From contig JALOLF010000079.1 of NCBI GenBank assembly GCA_025456085.1, positions 1 through 35,646 of the forward strand: a stretch of 35,646 nucleotides of DNA. Reading direction: 5' to 3'. Source of the DNA: Acidimicrobiales bacterium (GTDB taxonomy: Bacteria; Actinomycetota; Acidimicrobiia; Acidimicrobiales; Acidimicrobilacustridaceae). Position 1 is the stretch's first letter. Every line of letters begins with the position of its first letter. Of the stretch, positions 9,093-16,942 are shown piece by piece. A model generated the notes under the pieces. The model did no database searches and was not told the origin of the DNA. It was given only the letters and a program-made list of their open reading frames with translations. Made by a program: the position numbers and the translations under genes.

Positions 9093-11052
9093 GGGCCGAC
9101 GCTACCGCGACGGACCCGGGCCACGGGCAGCCGACCGGGCCTCCGGGACCGCACGCCGCGCTCGTCGTGCTCGGCGCCGGGACGGAACCGTCGCCGCCCT
9201 GCACGACGACCTCGAGGGGCACGCCCCCGTCGAGCACCTCCACCTCCAGCGTCCCGACCGCCACCACCATGCCGGTCGAGGCCAGGAGGACCTGCGGGAT
9301 CCCGGCGAGCTCGTCGGGTGGGTGCCCGGTGTCGAAGGGCGGCACGAGCACGGCTCGAACCGGGGCCCGGTGGCGCAGGACCCGCAGCGCCTCCAGGCTG
9401 CGGGCACCGACCGAGCGCAGCACCACCAGGTCGACGTGGCGGACGTGCGCGGCGCGCAACCCCGCCAGCAGCGCGTCGGGTCGGGCCCGGCCGTCGATCG
9501 TCACCACCACCGAGCCGTCGATCACGGCCTGCGCGCCGAGGCCCAGCGCGACGCGACCCGGCCCGACGGTCGGCGGCACCGCCGCCAGCACCAGCACGGC
9601 GACCGCGACGGGTCGCAGCAGTCGTCCACCGGCGGGCCACGCCACGGCGGCGGCTGCGCTGAGGCCCAGCGCCGTCACGTGGCGCAGGTCCAGCACGCCC
9701 ACGGGGAGACGGGCCGCCCACCCGGCCACGCCCGCCACCCAGGCCAGGGCCGCTCCGGTGGGCGCGTGCAGCAGCCGGGCCAGCGCCCAACCGACCGGCC
9801 CGGCGTCGACCACGAGACCCGCCACCGCGCCGGCGGTGAGCCCCCACACCATGATGGGACCGGCCAGCGGCGTCGCCAGCAGGTTGGCCGGCAGCGCCGC
9901 CGCCGGCATCGGTCCGAAGATCGGCACCAGCACCGGCGCCACCCCGATCTGCGCCGCCAGGGTGACCCCGAAGGTCTCGGCCAGCGCTCGAGGGCCCGGC
10001 ACGTGGTCCGCGATCGTCTCGGCCAGCACGACGATGCCCGCCGAGGCCCCGACCGAGAGCGCGAAGCCCACGGCGTGCACCAGCAGGGGGTCGACGAGCA
10101 ACAGGGCTGTGACAGCCAACCCGAGGGCCCGCAACCCGGCGACGGGCCGACCCTGCACCCTGCCGACGGTGACGACGAGCGCCATGGCGGTGGCCCGCAG
10201 CACCGAGGGCTCGGCCCGGGTCACGACGGCGAAGAAGGCCAGCACCGCGCCCGCCAGGAGGAGCCGGCCACGCCCCCGGGCCCGTCGCAGCAGCGGTGCG
10301 GCCACCGCCAGCACGAACGCCACGTTCTGTCCCGACACCACCAGCAGATGGGTCAGCCCGGCCCCCCGGAAGTCGTCGGCCACCTCGACGCTCTGCCCCC
10401 GGTCGTCTCCCAGCACGAAGCCGGCGAACAACGCGCGCTGCTCCTCGGGCAACACCCGGGCACCGCCGAGCAGCGTCCGTCGCACCCGGTTCGCCCAGCG
10501 GGACAGCACGTCCCCGGCCTCCCACGCCACGATCTCCTCGACACGGAGCCGACCCGAGACGTGGCGGGGCACGTACCAACCGGCACCGGCCGGGAGCGGC
10601 TCGAGGCGGCCGGCCACGACCAACCGCTCGCCGGCCAGTCGGTGCTCCAGCTCGGCGGCGAGTGGCGGCGACGCCACGAGCTCCACCCGTCGGGTGCCGA
10701 GCCGGCTATCGACGCGGATCCCGCCGTGCACCTCGTCGGGATCGCCGACGAGGGTCACCTCGGCGCGCACCGGCCCCGGTTGCGACGGCTCGAGCCCGTC
10801 GTGGGCCCGCTGCGAGAGGCCCGACGCGGCCAGCAGGACCGCCACCGCGACGAGCCAGGGACGGCGCCGGACCAGAGCCGCCAGCCCGCACGCCAGCGGC
10901 GCCACCAGCGGCACGGGATGCTCCCACCAGGCACCCGCAGCGGCGCCCACTGCGAGCACCACCACGCCGACGTCGCTGAAGTGCCGCGCCCGCAGCGGGC
11001 CCAGGCACCGGCCGAGCAGTCGTCGGACCCTGGAGGCCGGCCCGGCGGTCAC
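9089..11052 (-). CDS. comEC: ComEC/Rec2-type competence membrane channel; 3' end frame disturbed
   Basis: ComEC forms the inner-membrane pore for DNA uptake. The product has N-terminal membrane segments and an OB-like soluble domain (RAEVTLVGDPDEVHGGIRVD). The competence core follows with ALFAGFVLGDDRG and GLTHLLVVSGQNVAFVLAVA, then a series of hydrophobic helices. The C-terminal part is a short, degenerate relic of the metallo-beta-lactamase domain with no HxHxDH motif. The GTG start at 11052 overlaps the comEA stop (GTGA). At the 3' end the coding frame has no stop: it runs on through folP and holA to 8080. A TGA in a neighbouring frame at 9089–9091 overlaps the folP GTG in the same GTGA fashion, so I place the real end there and suspect a one-base indel at about 9100–9200. 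Another frame ends at 9102. Confidence 0.8.
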
Positions 11053-11897
11053 ACCGTCACCAGGTCGCGCACCGCTTCGAGCTTGGCCTCGCCGATCCCC
11101 TTCACGTCGGCGAGCTGGTCCACGGAGGCGAAGGGCCCGTTGCGCTCCCGGTGGTCGATGATGGCCGCTGCGGTGGTCGGCCCGACTCCGGGCAGGCGAT
11201 CCAGCTCCTCCGCAGTGGCCGTGTTGAGGTCCACGAGCGCAGCGCCCCCGGGGGGCGGGGCGTCGCCCCCGTCCGCACCGGGGCTCCCCTCCTCGCCGTC
11301 GGGCCCTGACGGACCTCCGCCTGCTCCGGCGGGCACCGGCGGCGGCGTCTCCTGTCCGAGCGCCGGCACGTAGAGGCGTGCCCCGTCGGTCAGCGGGGCC
11401 GCCAGGTTGACCCGGTCGAGGTCGGCGTGGCCGGCGAAACCCCCGGCTGCGCCCACGGCGTCGGCCACCCTGGCGCTGGCCGGCAGGCCGTACAGACCCG
11501 GGCGGGCCACCGCACCGGCGACGTGGACCCAGATCACGCCTGCGGCGGTGCCGGTGGGAGACGGCGACGGTCCCGCCTCCCCGGTCGGGCCTGCCGAGTC
11601 GGCGGGGTCGCCACCCGCGCCCGGCGCCAGCGGGAGCGACACGGCCACGCCACCCCCCTCGTCGCCCGGTGCACCGCCGCCCGAGGCGACGACACCCACG
11701 ACGGCCAGCACCGCCCCCAGGGCGACAGCCGACAGGAGGCCGGCGGGCGTGCGCAACCACCGCAGCACGAGCACCCGCGCCCGACCGCCGAGCTCGGCCC
11801 ACGGGCCCGGTGGTGACGCCGCCAGCGCCGACAGGGCGTCGCTGGCCGACGGCCCCGGCGCGGGGTCGGGTGCGGGCCTGGACGACGACTCCCCCAT
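11049..11897 (-). CDS. comEA: ComEA-like DNA-binding competence protein
   Basis: ComEA is a membrane-anchored receptor that binds incoming double-stranded DNA and hands it to ComEC. The 282-residue protein has a cytoplasmic N-terminus rich in Pro/Ala, one membrane helix (GLLSAVALGAVLAVVGVVAS) and a low-complexity Gly/Pro/Ser linker. An SLBB domain follows (WVHVAGAVARPGLYGLP), then a second disordered linker and a C-terminal helix-hairpin-helix pair (VDLNTATAEELDRLPGVGPT, then FASVDQLADVKGIGEAKLE). I chose ATG 11897 because GGGGAGG sits four bases upstream; an in-frame GTG at 11984 lacks a ribosome site. The stop overlaps the comEC start by four bases. A good promoter lies about 120–145 bases upstream. 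Confidence 0.9.
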   Translation of the reverse strand: MGESSSRPAPDPAPGPSASDALSALAASPPGPWAELGGRARVLVLRWLRTPAGLLSAVALGAVLAVVGVVASGGGAPGDEGGGVAVSLPLAPGAGGDPADSAGPTGEAGPSPSPTGTAAGVIWVHVAGAVARPGLYGLPASARVADAVGAAGGFAGHADLDRVNLAAPLTDGARLYVPALGQETPPPVPAGAGGGPSGPDGEEGSPGADGGDAPPPGGAALVDLNTATAEELDRLPGVGPTTAAAIIDHRERNGPFASVDQLADVKGIGEAKLEAVRDLVTV

Positions 11898-12013
11898 GGC
11901 TGCCTCCCCGATCGCGGGTCGCGACGGGCGCGACGGCGGTGCTGGAGGGGGAAGATCGGCCGCCACCGCGGCGAGGAAGCACACCGGCAGGAGCCGGCGA
12001 CGTCGTGTCGTCC

Positions 12014-12042
12014 AGGCTACGCCGCGCGGGATCCCCTGTCAC
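12014..12042 (-). promoter_or_regulatory. Promoter of comEA–comEC
   Basis: On the minus strand GTGACA (12037–12042, five of six to TTGACA), a 17-base spacer and TAGCCT (12014–12019, fits TAnnnT) make a good sigma-70-like promoter. The -35 overlaps the last bases of the upstream HExxH gene. The leader before the comEA ATG would be about 110 bases. Confidence 0.55.
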
Positions 12043-12359
12043 CCACCTCTTGGCCGGTGGCGGGCGCGCCACACGGCCTCGATCTCGAACGGGATGCGCC
12101 GGTACGCGGCCCAGTGCGGATAGCCCTCCAGCCGCCAGCGCAGGTAGGCCCCCAGGTAGCGCCAGGCGAACCCGGCGACGCCGTGGTGGCGCCACTGCTC
12201 CACGTGCACCAGCTCGTGGGCCAGCAGATCGGCGTCACCGGCCGCCCGCCGCCGGACGATGACCAGCGAGCCGAGCGTCACGGCCGCCGCACCGGGCGGC
12301 ACCGGTCCGCCGATCCACAGGCGGTAGCCCTCGCGCTGCTCGACCCGGACCGACGGCAC
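12039..12359 (-). CDS. Small HExxH putative metalloprotease-like protein
   Basis: The 106-residue protein carries LLAHELVHVEQWRHHGVAGF, with an HELVH zinc-protease motif followed by WRYLGAYLRWRLEGYPHWAA. The core resembles the short, single-domain gluzincin-like proteins annotated as DUF4157-type or 'minigluzincin' in bacteria. The repeated aromatic residues and a final basic tail (RARHRPRGG) suggest a compact cytoplasmic or membrane-proximal protein; no signal peptide or membrane segment is visible. Whether it cleaves anything is unknown. The GTG start at 12359 lies 24 bases after the stop of the thioredoxin–TPR gene, so the two may be co-transcribed. A third zinc ligand could be a Glu downstream (LEGYP or FEIEAV), but this cannot be settled by eye. 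Confidence 0.65.
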   Translation of the reverse strand: MPSVRVEQREGYRLWIGGPVPPGAAAVTLGSLVIVRRRAAGDADLLAHELVHVEQWRHHGVAGFAWRYLGAYLRWRLEGYPHWAAYRRIPFEIEAVWRARHRPRGG

Positions 12360-12383
12360 CCCTGGGTCTTCCGACGGGGCGGT

Positions 12384-13091
12384 TCAGAACAGCCGGGCGG
12401 TGAGCTGCTTGCGGTACTGCGCAGTGCGGGGATCGTCGGGACCGAGCAGCTCCAGGAGGTCGAGGAACTCGGTGCGGGCTTCGTCGTCGCCCTTGACCCG
12501 ATCGAGCAGACCCTGCAGTCGCACCTCGATGTCGTCGCCACCCAGGTCGTCTCCGGCGCGTGCCATGGCGGCGATACGTCGCGACTCGGGAGACTCGGGA
12601 AGCTTGGCCAGCAGGTCCAGCGCCTCGTCGGCCCCGTCGCCGTGGACGAGCAACTCGGCCAGGGCCAGGATCGCCCGTTCGTTCGCCGGATCGAGCTCCA
12701 GCGCGGTGCGCAGCGACGCCTCGTCGCCGGCCTCGAGCAGCCGTTGCAGCGCCATCTCCTCCTCGGTGGGCACGAGGCCGGCCACGAACTCCTGCACCAC
12801 CGCCGCCGGCTGGGCGCCGAGGAAGCCGTTCACGGGCTTGCCGTCCCGGAAGGCCACCACCATGGGGATGCTCTGCACCCGGAAGGCCTGGGCGACCTGG
12901 GGATTGTCGTCCACGTTGATCTTGGCCAGCACCACCTGTCCCCCGGAGGCGGCCACCGCGTCCTCGATGAGGGGACCCAGCGTGCGACACGGGCCGCACC
13001 ACGGCGCCCAGAAGTCGACCACGACGGCCACGTCGTGGCTCCGGGCCAGGACATCGGCTTCGAACGTGGCATCGGAGACGTCGAGGATCAC
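12384..13091 (-). CDS. Thioredoxin-fold/TPR co-chaperone of the CnoX (YbbN) type
   Basis: The 235-residue protein has an N-terminal thioredoxin domain with W31-C-G-P-C35 and the cis-proline region SIPMVVAFRDGKPV. It is followed by a C-terminal helical tetratricopeptide-like part (ANERAILALAELLVHGDGAD onward). This layout is that of CnoX/YbbN, a holdase and redox protector that passes clients to chaperonins; unlike the E. coli protein it keeps both active-site cysteines and could be redox active. I start it at GTG 13091, where the thioredoxin homology begins; GTG 13100 is an alternative. The longer in-frame extension overlaps the divergent phosphotransferase gene and is rejected. It heads the minus-strand run ending in the HExxH gene. 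Confidence 0.88.
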   Translation of the reverse strand: MILDVSDATFEADVLARSHDVAVVVDFWAPWCGPCRTLGPLIEDAVAASGGQVVLAKINVDDNPQVAQAFRVQSIPMVVAFRDGKPVNGFLGAQPAAVVQEFVAGLVPTEEEMALQRLLEAGDEASLRTALELDPANERAILALAELLVHGDGADEALDLLAKLPESPESRRIAAMARAGDDLGGDDIEVRLQGLLDRVKGDDEARTEFLDLLELLGPDDPRTAQYRKQLTARLF

Positions 13092-13279
13092 GCCGGCCAC
13101 GATAACGGTCGATGCGCACCACGACACCACCCGGTGGCATGGGGGCGAGCCCGGACCGGTAGCGTGGGCCCGCCGCACCGCCGGCGCCGCCCCGACCACG
13201 GGGCACGCACCGCAGCGCCCCGCCGGGGCACGGACCGGCCCACCCGCGAGGTGCGCCGGCGAACAGGAGGGAGTGTCGA

Positions 13280-14320
13280 GTGTCCGACGCCAACGTGCCC
13301 GAGGGGATCGACCCGGCCGGCGTGACCGCCTGGCTGACCGAGCGGGCCGAGGTCGTGACACCGCTGCGCTTCGAGCTCATCACCGGCGGGCACTCCAACC
13401 TCACCTTCCGGGTGATCGACGCCGCCGGCACCCGCTGGGTGCTGCGCCGCCCGCCGCTGCACCTCGTGCTGGCCACCGCCCACGACATGGGCCGCGAGCA
13501 CCGCATCCTGTCGGCGCTGGGACCCACCGACGTGCCCGTGCCGCCCGTCGTCGGGCTGTGCACCGACGAGGCCGTCAACGGCGCACCCTTCTACGTCATG
13601 GACTTCGTCGACGGACGGGTGGTCCGCGACACCCACGTGGCCCTCGAGATGACCCTCGAGCAGCGGCACGCGGCAGGCGATTCGCTGGTGGAGGTGCTGA
13701 CCCGCATCCACGCCGTGGACGTCGACGCGGTCGGACTGGGCGACCTGGGCAAGAAGGAGGACTACATCGCCCGCCAGCTCAAGCGCTGGTACGGCCAGTT
13801 CGAGAAGTCCAAGACCCGCGAGCTGCCGGTGATCGACGAGGTCCACCAGGCCCTCCAGGAGCTGACCCCACCCCAGCAGCGCTCCACGATCGTGCACGGG
13901 GACTACCGCCTCGACAACTGCCTGCTCGGAGCAGACGGCCGCCTCGCCGCGGTGCTCGACTGGGAGATCTGCACCCTCGGCGATCCCCTCGCCGACGTGG
14001 GCCTGTTGATGGTGTACTGGGCCGACCCCGACGAGGGCGGCATGCAGGGCATCCCGTCGCCGACCGGGGTGGAGGGCTTCCCCACCCGGGCGGAGCTCCT
14101 CGCCCGCTACGCCGAGCTGTCCGACCTCGACCTGTCGGGCATCGACTTCTACGTGGCCTTCGGCTACTGGAAGCTGGCCTGCATCATCGAGGGCGTCTAC
14201 GCCCGCTACGTGGGCGGCGCCATGGGCGACCGGGGCAACCCCGGCGAGTTCGACTTCTTCGGCGACCAGGTGGTGGCCATCGCCGAACGGGCCCGCGAGG
14301 CCGTCGAGCGGCTGCGGTGA
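13280..14320 (+). CDS. APH-family phosphotransferase (acyl-CoA dehydrogenase-associated type)
   Basis: The 346-residue protein has the aminoglycoside phosphotransferase/choline kinase fold. It contains the nucleotide-binding ITGGHSNLTFRV segment, WVLRRPP with the lysine-equivalent region, the catalytic loop IVHGDYRLDNCLL (about residue 204) and the metal-binding LDWEICTLGDPLADVG. This subgroup is usual in actinobacteria and in the kinase half of ACAD10/11-like acyl-CoA dehydrogenases. There it is thought to phosphorylate hydroxy-acyl-CoA-type substrates; antibiotic resistance is not implied. The GTG start at 13280 has AGGAGG nine bases upstream. The gene is divergent from the thioredoxin–TPR gene and is followed after 25 bases by the PAC2 gene. 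The precise substrate is unknown. Confidence 0.88.
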   Translation: MSDANVPEGIDPAGVTAWLTERAEVVTPLRFELITGGHSNLTFRVIDAAGTRWVLRRPPLHLVLATAHDMGREHRILSALGPTDVPVPPVVGLCTDEAVNGAPFYVMDFVDGRVVRDTHVALEMTLEQRHAAGDSLVEVLTRIHAVDVDAVGLGDLGKKEDYIARQLKRWYGQFEKSKTRELPVIDEVHQALQELTPPQQRSTIVHGDYRLDNCLLGADGRLAAVLDWEICTLGDPLADVGLLMVYWADPDEGGMQGIPSPTGVEGFPTRAELLARYAELSDLDLSGIDFYVAFGYWKLACIIEGVYARYVGGAMGDRGNPGEFDFFGDQVVAIAERAREAVERLR

Positions 14321-14345
14321 GCGCCACGTCGGGAGGACCCACACC

Positions 14346-15189
14346 ATGAGCAACCTGTTCCAGCTCGTCGAACGTCCCGACCTGGAGTCCCCGGTCGTCG
14401 TGCTGGCACTCGACGGTTGGATCGACGCGGGCATGGCCGCCGCTGCGGCCATGGAGGCCATCGAAGCCCAGGTGGAGTTCACCACCGTCGCCGTCTTCGA
14501 TGCCGACGCCCTGCTCGACCACCGCGCCCGGCGTCCCACCATCCACCTCGTGGACGGCGTCACCACCGACCTGACGTGGCCCTCCATCGAGATCCGCGCC
14601 GCCTCGGACCTCGACGGCAACGACGCGCTGTTCGTCGTCGGCGCCGAACCCGACCACGCCTGGCGCGCCTTCAGCCGTGCCGTCGTGGACCTCTCCCTCG
14701 AGCTCGGCGCCCGCCTGGTCACCGGCCTCGGCGCCGATACCGCGCCGCCGCCCCACACCCGACCGACGCGGGTGGGGGCCCCCCCCCCCCCGCGGGCGCG
14801 GGCCGACCCCCGCGGGGTGCGCCCCCGGTGTGCACGCCGCCATCGAGCGCCGCTGCGCCGAGGTCGGGCTGCCCGCGGTGGGCCTCTGGGCCCAGGTGCC
14901 GCACTACGCCTCGGCCATGCCCTACCCGGCCGCCACCCTGGCCCTCATCCAGACCCTCGAGCGGGTCGGCGGCCTGCGCTTCTCGCTCGGCGAGCTGCCC
15001 GAGGAGGCCACGGCCACCCGAACCCGGCTCGACGAGCTGGTCGCGGACTCCCCCGATCACCTCGAGCTCGTCCGCCAGCTCGAGCTGCAGCTCGACGCGC
15101 ACGATGCCGACGACGGCCTCCGCTCGGTCTCGGGCGACGAGTTGGCTGCGGAGCTGGAGCGGTTCCTGCGCGAGCAGGGCCCGGGCTGA
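14346..15189 (+). pseudogene. PAC2-family protein, interrupted by a frameshift and low-complexity tract
   Basis: PAC2 proteins are proteasome-assembly-chaperone-like; their bacterial role in actinobacteria is uncertain. The first frame (ATG 14346) gives a normal N-terminal half: SNLFQLVERPDL, VVLALDGWIDAG and the LVTGLGA segment. After base about 14750 it enters a GC-only tract with 13 consecutive C. The C-terminal half continues in another frame from about 14827: HAAIERRCAEVGLPAVGLWA, then PHYASAMPYPAATLALIQTL and a C-terminal helix ending at 15189. About 20 residues expected between the halves (the 'YEGPTGI' type block) are missing. The cause is more likely a sequencing or assembly defect at the GC tract than natural decay, since both halves look well conserved. 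Confidence 0.75.
14771..14823. repeat. Low-complexity G/C tract with 13-base C run
   Basis: GGTGGGGG is followed by thirteen C (14779–14791), then mirrored blocks of GCGGG, GCCGACCCCCGCGGGG and GCCCCC. The block is almost pure G/C and can fold on itself in several ways. It coincides with the frameshift and the missing residues of the PAC2 gene. Confidence 0.8.
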
Positions 15190-15194
15190 AGCTC

Positions 15195-15211
15195 CCCGCC
15201 GCTGCGGCGGG
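15195..15211 (+). terminator. Short hairpin after the PAC2 gene
   Basis: CCCGCC (15195–15200), five bases, GGCGGG (15206–15211) form a small GC hairpin six bases past the PAC2 stop. There is no T-tract. It lies between PAC2 and the monooxygenase gene on the same strand, so it may attenuate rather than end transcription. Confidence 0.35.
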
Positions 15212-15278
15212 TCCGTGCGCCGCGACCGGTTAGGTTGCACCGAGACACGGTCGCAGCGACCCATCGGGGAGGACGCAC

Positions 15279-16289
15279 ATGAAGGTGGACGGAGGCCTCG
15301 GCCTGACCCTGAGCGGCATGGACGGCGCGGCCGAGGCGGCCCGCGAGGCCGAGGCCGCCGGCTACGACGGCATGTTCTCCGCCGAGACCAGCCACGACCC
15401 GTTCTTCCCCCTGGTGGTGGCCGCCCAGGTCACCGAGCGCATCGAGCTGGGCACCTCCATCGCGGTGGCCTTCGCCCGCAACCCCATGACGCTGGCCAAC
15501 ATCGGCTGGGATCTGCAGGCCTGGTCCCAGGGTCGGTTCATCCTCGGTCTGGGATCACAGATCAAACCGCACATCACGAAGCGGTTCTCCATGCCGTGGT
15601 CGCAGCCGGCGGCGCGCATGCGAGAGCTCATCCTGGCCATGCGGGCCATCTGGGCGTGCTGGAACGAGGACGAGAAGCTCGACTTCCGGGGCGACTTCTA
15701 CACCCACACCATCATGACGCCGTTCTTCGACCCCGGGAAGAACCCCTACGGCAACCCCCGGGTGTTCCTGGCCGCGGTGGGCGAGCGCATGACCGAGGTG
15801 GCCGGCGAGGTGGCCGACGGGGTCATCTGCCACGGGTTCACCACCGAGCGCTACCTGCGGGAGCGGACCCTGCCCGCCGTGGAGCGGGGCCGGGCCGCCG
15901 CCGGCCGCACCGGGGAGGACTTCGAGATCTCCCTACCCGCCTTCGTGGTGACCGGCACCGACGAGGAGACGATGGCGGCCTCGGCCAAGGGCACCCGTGA
16001 GCAGATCGCGTTCTACGCCTCCACCCCTGCGTACCAGGTGGTGCTCGACCTGCACGGCTGGGGTGACCTGCACCACGACCTGAACCGGCTCTCCAAGGAG
16101 GGTCGCTGGCAGGAGATGGGCACGCTCGTCGACGACGAGATCCTGCACACCTTCGCCGTGGTGGCCGAACCGACGCAGCTCGCCGCCGGTCTGAAGGAGC
16201 GCTACGGCGACGTCGTGACCCGGCTCAGCTTCTACGCGCCGTACAAGGCCGACCCCGAGACCTGGCTGCCGGTGCTCGAGGAGTTCGGC
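15279..16289 (+). CDS. F420-dependent LLM-class oxidoreductase, no stop at the expected end
   Basis: The protein is a luciferase-like flavin/F420 TIM-barrel oxidoreductase close to the mycobacterial TIGR03617-type group. It begins MKVDGGLGLTLSGMDGAAEA and contains the segment AGYDGMFSAETSHDPFFPLV. ERIELGTSIAVAFARNPMTL marks the cofactor pocket, GRFILGLGSQIKPHITKRFS the F420/FMN loop, and FLAAVGERMTEVAGEVADGV the C-terminal half. Homology ends around W329–F336 (KADPETWLPVLEEF), close to the usual 335–345 residues. No stop follows; the frame stays open to 16988, antisense to the HAD gene. The start has GGGAGGA upstream. Substrate unknown; such enzymes usually act on aldehydes, alcohols or lipid-like compounds. 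Confidence 0.85.
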
Positions 16290-16910
16290 CACCCACAGCG
16301 CGCCGGCCGCCTCCAGCTCACCGGGCTGCGCGAAGCCCCACCGCACCCCGACGCAGCCGAGCCCGTTGCGGCGCGCGCCGGTGACGTCGTGGTGCCGGTC
16401 GCCGACCAGCACGGCGTCCCGGGGATCGGTCGGGTGTCCTCGACCCCGAAGCCGGGTCAGGGTGTGGGCCACCACCTCGGCCTTGGCGCGACGGGTGTCG
16501 TCGTAGGACGCGCCGCCGATCACCGAGAAGCGGCCCGTCAGGCCGAAGTGGTCGAGCACCAGCTCCGCCACCGGTTCGGGTTTGGAGGTGGCCACGGCCA
16601 GCACGGTCCCCGCCGCCACGAGGGCGCAAAGCACGGCGTCGATGCCGCCGATCAGCGTCGCTCGCCGGTAGCCCTCCTGGCGGTAGTAGGCCCGGTACAC
16701 CGCGACCGCGTCCTCGAGCGTCGAGCCCCGCAGACCGTGGAACTCGGCCAGACCGTCGTGCACGGGCGGCCCGATGTAGCCCACCAGGCGCGCCGGATCC
16801 GGCTCGTCGATGCCGACCGAGGCCAGGGCGAGCTGCACCCCTCGGGTGATGCCCTCGGCGGGATCGGTGAGCGTGCCGTCGAGGTCGAACAGCACGGTGC
16901 GGTACGTCAC
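16260..16910 (-). CDS. HAD-family phosphatase, phosphoglycolate phosphatase-like
   Basis: The roughly 217-residue product has the haloacid-dehalogenase motifs: TVLFDLDGTLTDP (motif I, nucleophile Asp), VLAVATSKPEPV (motif II), the conserved Lys region RAKAEVVAHTL (motif III) and VLVGDRHHDVTGARRNG (motif IV). A four-helix cap lies between motifs I and II (IGPPVHDGLAEFHGL onward). This is the Gph/PpaX type; members act on phosphoglycolate, pyrophosphate or other small phosphoesters. It starts at GTG 16910. The expected end is near AGALWVAELLEH at about 16270, but no stop is present; the frame stays open to 15933 across the coding sequence of the convergent monooxygenase. It is separated from the acyl-AMP ligase gene stop by 32 bases on the same strand. 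Confidence 0.82.
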
Positions 16911-16942
16911 CGACGCATCGTAGGGACCGGCGCCACCGGCCC

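Noticed and set aside
8080-12195. A 1,371-codon open frame on the minus strand spanning comEA to holA
   Set aside because: Only the central part is ComEC; the outer parts lie in the wrong frame over comEA, folP and holA, whose own frames carry clear family motifs.
13280-14320. Aminoglycoside resistance kinase
   Set aside because: Although APH-fold, the sequence belongs to the acyl-CoA-dehydrogenase-associated subgroup common in actinobacterial metabolism, and nothing nearby suggests resistance.
15212-15278. A promoter for the LLM gene (TAGGTT as a -10)
   Set aside because: A TAnnnT box is present but no -35 could be found at reasonable spacing; evidence too weak to list.
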